Assembly: GCA_034437455.1 (NCBI GenBank)
Contig: DAOTUB010000137.1
Span: 1-7,389 of the forward strand
DNA from: DAOTUB01 sp034437455
GTDB lineage: Bacteria > Chloroflexota > Anaerolineae > B4-G1
Direction of reading: 5' to 3'
Length of the DNA: 7,389 bases
In this document: positions 5,501 to 7,389 of the stretch, one piece after another
Position numbering within the stretch: the first letter of the stretch is position 1
Layout: each line of letters opens with the position of its first letter
Position numbers and translations under genes: made by a program
The notes under the pieces: model-generated
The model's input: only the letters and a program-made list of their open reading frames with translations
What the model was told of the DNA's origin: nothing
Database searches by the model: none

Positions 5501-5569
5501 GTACACCGCATATATCTGCCAATCACATTGCGGCCTGCTACCTGACTTTTCTTTTCACGGAAATTACAC

Positions 5570-5575
5570 TATAAT
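5570..5575 (+). promoter_or_regulatory. -10 box upstream of the DUF2207 gene
   Basis: A perfect TATAAT lies 42 bases before the start codon, between the remnant's stop codon (5543-5545) and the DUF2207 gene. No convincing -35 lies 16-18 bases upstream, only T-rich sequence. It suggests independent transcription of the downstream gene. Confidence 0.5.
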
Positions 5576-5617
5576 AGCCACACCACAAACCATATGTAGC
5601 CCAAGGAGTGTGCACCT

Positions 5618-7389
5618 ATGAAACGTTTCCATTGGATCTTATCACTGACTCTGATAGCAACCTTGCTCCTGGTTGGAACAGCCCAAGCTCAAAGCCAATC
5701 CCTCTACTGGAAACGCTTTGACGTAAACATCACCGTCCTGCCCAACGGCGATTTTATCGTCGAAGAGATACAAGAGATCGCCTTCACCAGCGGGGAATTT
5801 CATTTTGGCTACCGCACTATCCCGATGGATCGCCTGGAAAATATCACCGACGTAAAAGTGCGGGAGGGTAACCAGGAATATGAACAGGGCTATGGCGGCG
5901 ATTACACCTTCAGCACCTCCGTAGACGAAGACGAGTTCACTATCAAGTGGTACTTTCCCTACACTTCCAACACGTCTCATACCTTTGTCCTCCGCTACAC
6001 CGTCCAGGGAGGTCTGCGCTACTACGAGGGCGGCGACCAACTCTACTGGAAGGCAGTCTACGCCGACCGCACCTTCCCCGTCCGCAATTCGACCGTCCTG
6101 GTCCGACTGCCAGACGGAGCGACCGCCGATCCTGTGGCGGCCTATGGCGCAGAGGCGACGACAACCGGACAGGGCAGCGGTACCGTCATCTTTGTGGCCC
6201 AGGAAACGCTCAATCCAGGACAAGAATTCGAGGTGCGCGTACAGTTCCCCCACGGGATCGTGCAGGGCGCCAAGCCCCGTTGGCAGGCCGCCTACGACCG
6301 CAAGGCCGAGTGGGAGGAGAGCTACAAGCCGCTGGCCGATCTGGTGCTGGGAGCGACCGGGGTACTGTTGCTGATCGGCGGGCCGCTTTTCCTCTTGTTG
6401 TTGTGGTATTTGCGCGGACGCGACCCCCAGATCGCCCTGCCCGCAAGCTATTTGACCGAGCCTCCCTCCGACGATCCGCCCGGTATCGCCGGTACGCTGG
6501 TGGACGAGAAAGCCGATATGCAGGACATCATCGCCAGCCTGGTGGACCTGGCGCGACGCGGCTATCTCGTCATCGAAGAGGATCGCAAGTCCGGCTTTTT
6601 CGGTTCGACCGATTTTGATTTCACCTTCCAGCGCACAGAAAAGTCCACCGCCGACCTTTTGCCCTACGAGCAGACGTTGTTGAACAAGGTGTTTGGCAGA
6701 AGCAACAGCAAACGTATGTCTGCCTTGGAAAACAAGTTCTACAAAGCCATTCCCAAGATCAAGGAACAACTCTACAAAGAGACCGTCAAAAACGACTACT
6801 TTCGGGCCAGCCCCGACAAAACTCGCGGTCGGTACGCCGGTCTGGGGATCGCGTTATTGGTGGGGGCTTTTGCCTGTGGGTTCTTTATGTTAGCCGCACT
6901 GTCAGAATATACCGGCGCGACGATTTGCCCTTTCATCGGGATAGGCATCACGGCCATCGGGATGATCATCTTGGGGCAGGCAATGCCCGCCAAGACGCGC
7001 AAGGGAGCCGAACAGGCCGCCCGCTGGGAGGCCTTCAAACGCTATTTGAAAGAGATCGAGCGGTACACCGATCTGAGTGAAGCCACGGACCAATTCGAAA
7101 AGTACCTGCCCTACGCTATCGCCTTCGGGCTGGACCGGAGCTGGATACGCAAGTTCACGCGCCAGGAGACGGCAGGCTACGTGCCGATGCCAATATGGTA
7201 TGTTCCGACGATGACCTCCAGCAGTAGCAGCCCGCGACCGTCGGGCCTGGGCAAGGAGACAGGCGCCACCGGCGCTCCCTCGCTCCAACAGATGTCCGAC
7301 GGCCTATCTGGTGGATTACAAAATATGTCGGACGGACTCACTTCGATGCTCAACTCAGCCGGCAGCACGCTATCCAGCGCGCCCAGCAG
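5618..7389 (+). CDS. DUF2207-domain membrane protein (3' end outside window)
   Basis: An open frame of 590 codons with no stop before the right edge. The ATG follows AAGGAG (5603-5608) by nine bases. Order of parts: signal peptide (1 to about 25, ending AQAQ); an extracytoplasmic beta-rich DUF2207 region (about 28-225, with VLPNGDFIVEE, FGYRTIP, FVLRYTV and LYWKAVY); membrane segment 1 (about 242-264) followed by LRGRDP; then the family-typical PPGIAGTLVDEKADMQDIIASLVDLARRGYL broken across about 287-317, probably a cytoplasmic winged-helix-like part. Two close membrane segments follow (about 406-430 and 436-456), then the conserved WEAFKRYLKEIERYTDL and YLPYAIAFGLDRSWIRKF. The visible tail is low-complexity Ser/Gly/Pro with a repeated QxMSDGL. 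The family is widespread, of unknown function, and predicted to sit in the cytoplasmic membrane. The neighbouring secreted remnant does not define its role. Confidence 0.9.
   Translation, partial: MKRFHWILSLTLIATLLLVGTAQAQSQSLYWKRFDVNITVLPNGDFIVEEIQEIAFTSGEFHFGYRTIPMDRLENITDVKVREGNQEYEQGYGGDYTFSTSVDEDEFTIKWYFPYTSNTSHTFVLRYTVQGGLRYYEGGDQLYWKAVYADRTFPVRNSTVLVRLPDGATADPVAAYGAEATTTGQGSGTVIFVAQETLNPGQEFEVRVQFPHGIVQGAKPRWQAAYDRKAEWEESYKPLADLVLGATGVLLLIGGPLFLLLLWYLRGRDPQIALPASYLTEPPSDDPPGIAGTLVDEKADMQDIIASLVDLARRGYLVIEEDRKSGFFGSTDFDFTFQRTEKSTADLLPYEQTLLNKVFGRSNSKRMSALENKFYKAIPKIKEQLYKETVKNDYFRASPDKTRGRYAGLGIALLVGAFACGFFMLAALSEYTGATICPFIGIGITAIGMIILGQAMPAKTRKGAEQAARWEAFKRYLKEIERYTDLSEATDQFEKYLPYAIAFGLDRSWIRKFTRQETAGYVPMPIWYVPTMTSSSSSPRPSGLGKETGATGAPSLQQMSDGLSGGLQNMSDGLTSMLNSAGSTLSSAPS

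Larger units (their letters stand above)
4267..5545 (+). pseudogene. Secreted glycosidase-like protein with BACON-like repeats, internally deleted and frameshifted
   Basis: Two in-order pieces of one gene lie in different frames. Piece one (4267-4632) encodes a signal peptide (cleavage probably after AHA, residue about 32), a proline-rich linker, then GYGANV, GFEWIKLWEEY and RLPYQVLF, which match the first strands of TIM-barrel glycosidases common in Chloroflexota. It stops at TGA right after GLGRVEA. Piece two, shifted +1 and meaningful from about 4629, resumes with PEIEQANYITRAFQYADEHW, MGAMFVWNLDW and RYFSL, the last barrel part. Two BACON-like modules (4862-5500) and the tail HRIYLPITLR follow. 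In clan GH-A enzymes the NEP acid/base and the second catalytic Glu lie between these parts; neither is present. I estimate 150-200 residues are lost, so no active enzyme is expected. The alternative is an assembly error. The upstream part of the second frame (4448-4628) is noise. The exact glycosidase family is uncertain. Confidence 0.75.

Noticed and set aside
5642..6769. 375-codon open frame on the minus strand
   Set aside because: It lies wholly opposite the DUF2207 gene, which has a signal peptide, ribosome binding site and family motifs; the minus-strand product resembles no family and is a codon-bias shadow.

Overview
The window looks like a stretch of bacterial chromosome, most probably from a member of the Chloroflexota (Anaerolineae/Caldilineae-like). 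This placement is an inference. It rests on a type 2 (FMN) isopentenyl-diphosphate isomerase paired with a short-chain prenyl synthase, a secreted glycosidase-like protein with BACON-like repeats ending in a 'YLP..LR' tail, a DUF2207 membrane protein and a small DUF6485 Cys-rich protein. There is no mobile element, CRISPR array, tRNA or rRNA.

Layout. (1) 182-871 (+): an orphan OmpR/PhoB-family response regulator. (2) 872-1435: a 564-base gap without a credible protein gene. It holds two nearly identical 42-bp promoter-like modules 320 bp apart. Each has an 11-bp-period direct repeat shaped like a PhoB box (CCAAACC-AAAT-TCAAACC) followed by an extended -10 (TGCTACAAT). The first module leads to a strong intrinsic terminator about 260 nt downstream, so it frames a candidate small RNA. 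(3) 1436-3485 (-): a translationally coupled isoprenoid operon, idi-2 followed by a polyprenyl (probably geranylgeranyl) diphosphate synthase. (4) 3486-3664: a divergent promoter region whose two TTGACA -35 boxes lie within a 9-bp inverted repeat. (5) 3665-3910 (+): acyl carrier protein with its own promoter and terminator. (6) 4029-4226 (+): a DUF6485 Cys-rich mini-protein. (7) 4267-5545 (+): a broken secreted glycosidase-like gene. Its signal peptide and first barrel strands are in one frame, and the last barrel part plus two BACON-like repeats are in another; the catalytic middle is missing. (8) 5618-7389 (+): a DUF2207 membrane protein that runs off the right edge.

How the parts fit. IDI-2 converts IPP to DMAPP, and the downstream synthase condenses them into longer prenyl diphosphates. 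The divergent acpP supplies the acyl carrier for fatty-acid synthesis, so the shared promoter region sits between two lipid-building functions. The regulator lies 12 bp from a PhoB-box-like site, which makes it the obvious candidate to control the two repeated promoters; this is an inference from family behaviour and position. The most unusual part of the window is this regulator plus twin-promoter/RNA module. The internally deleted glycosidase is second.
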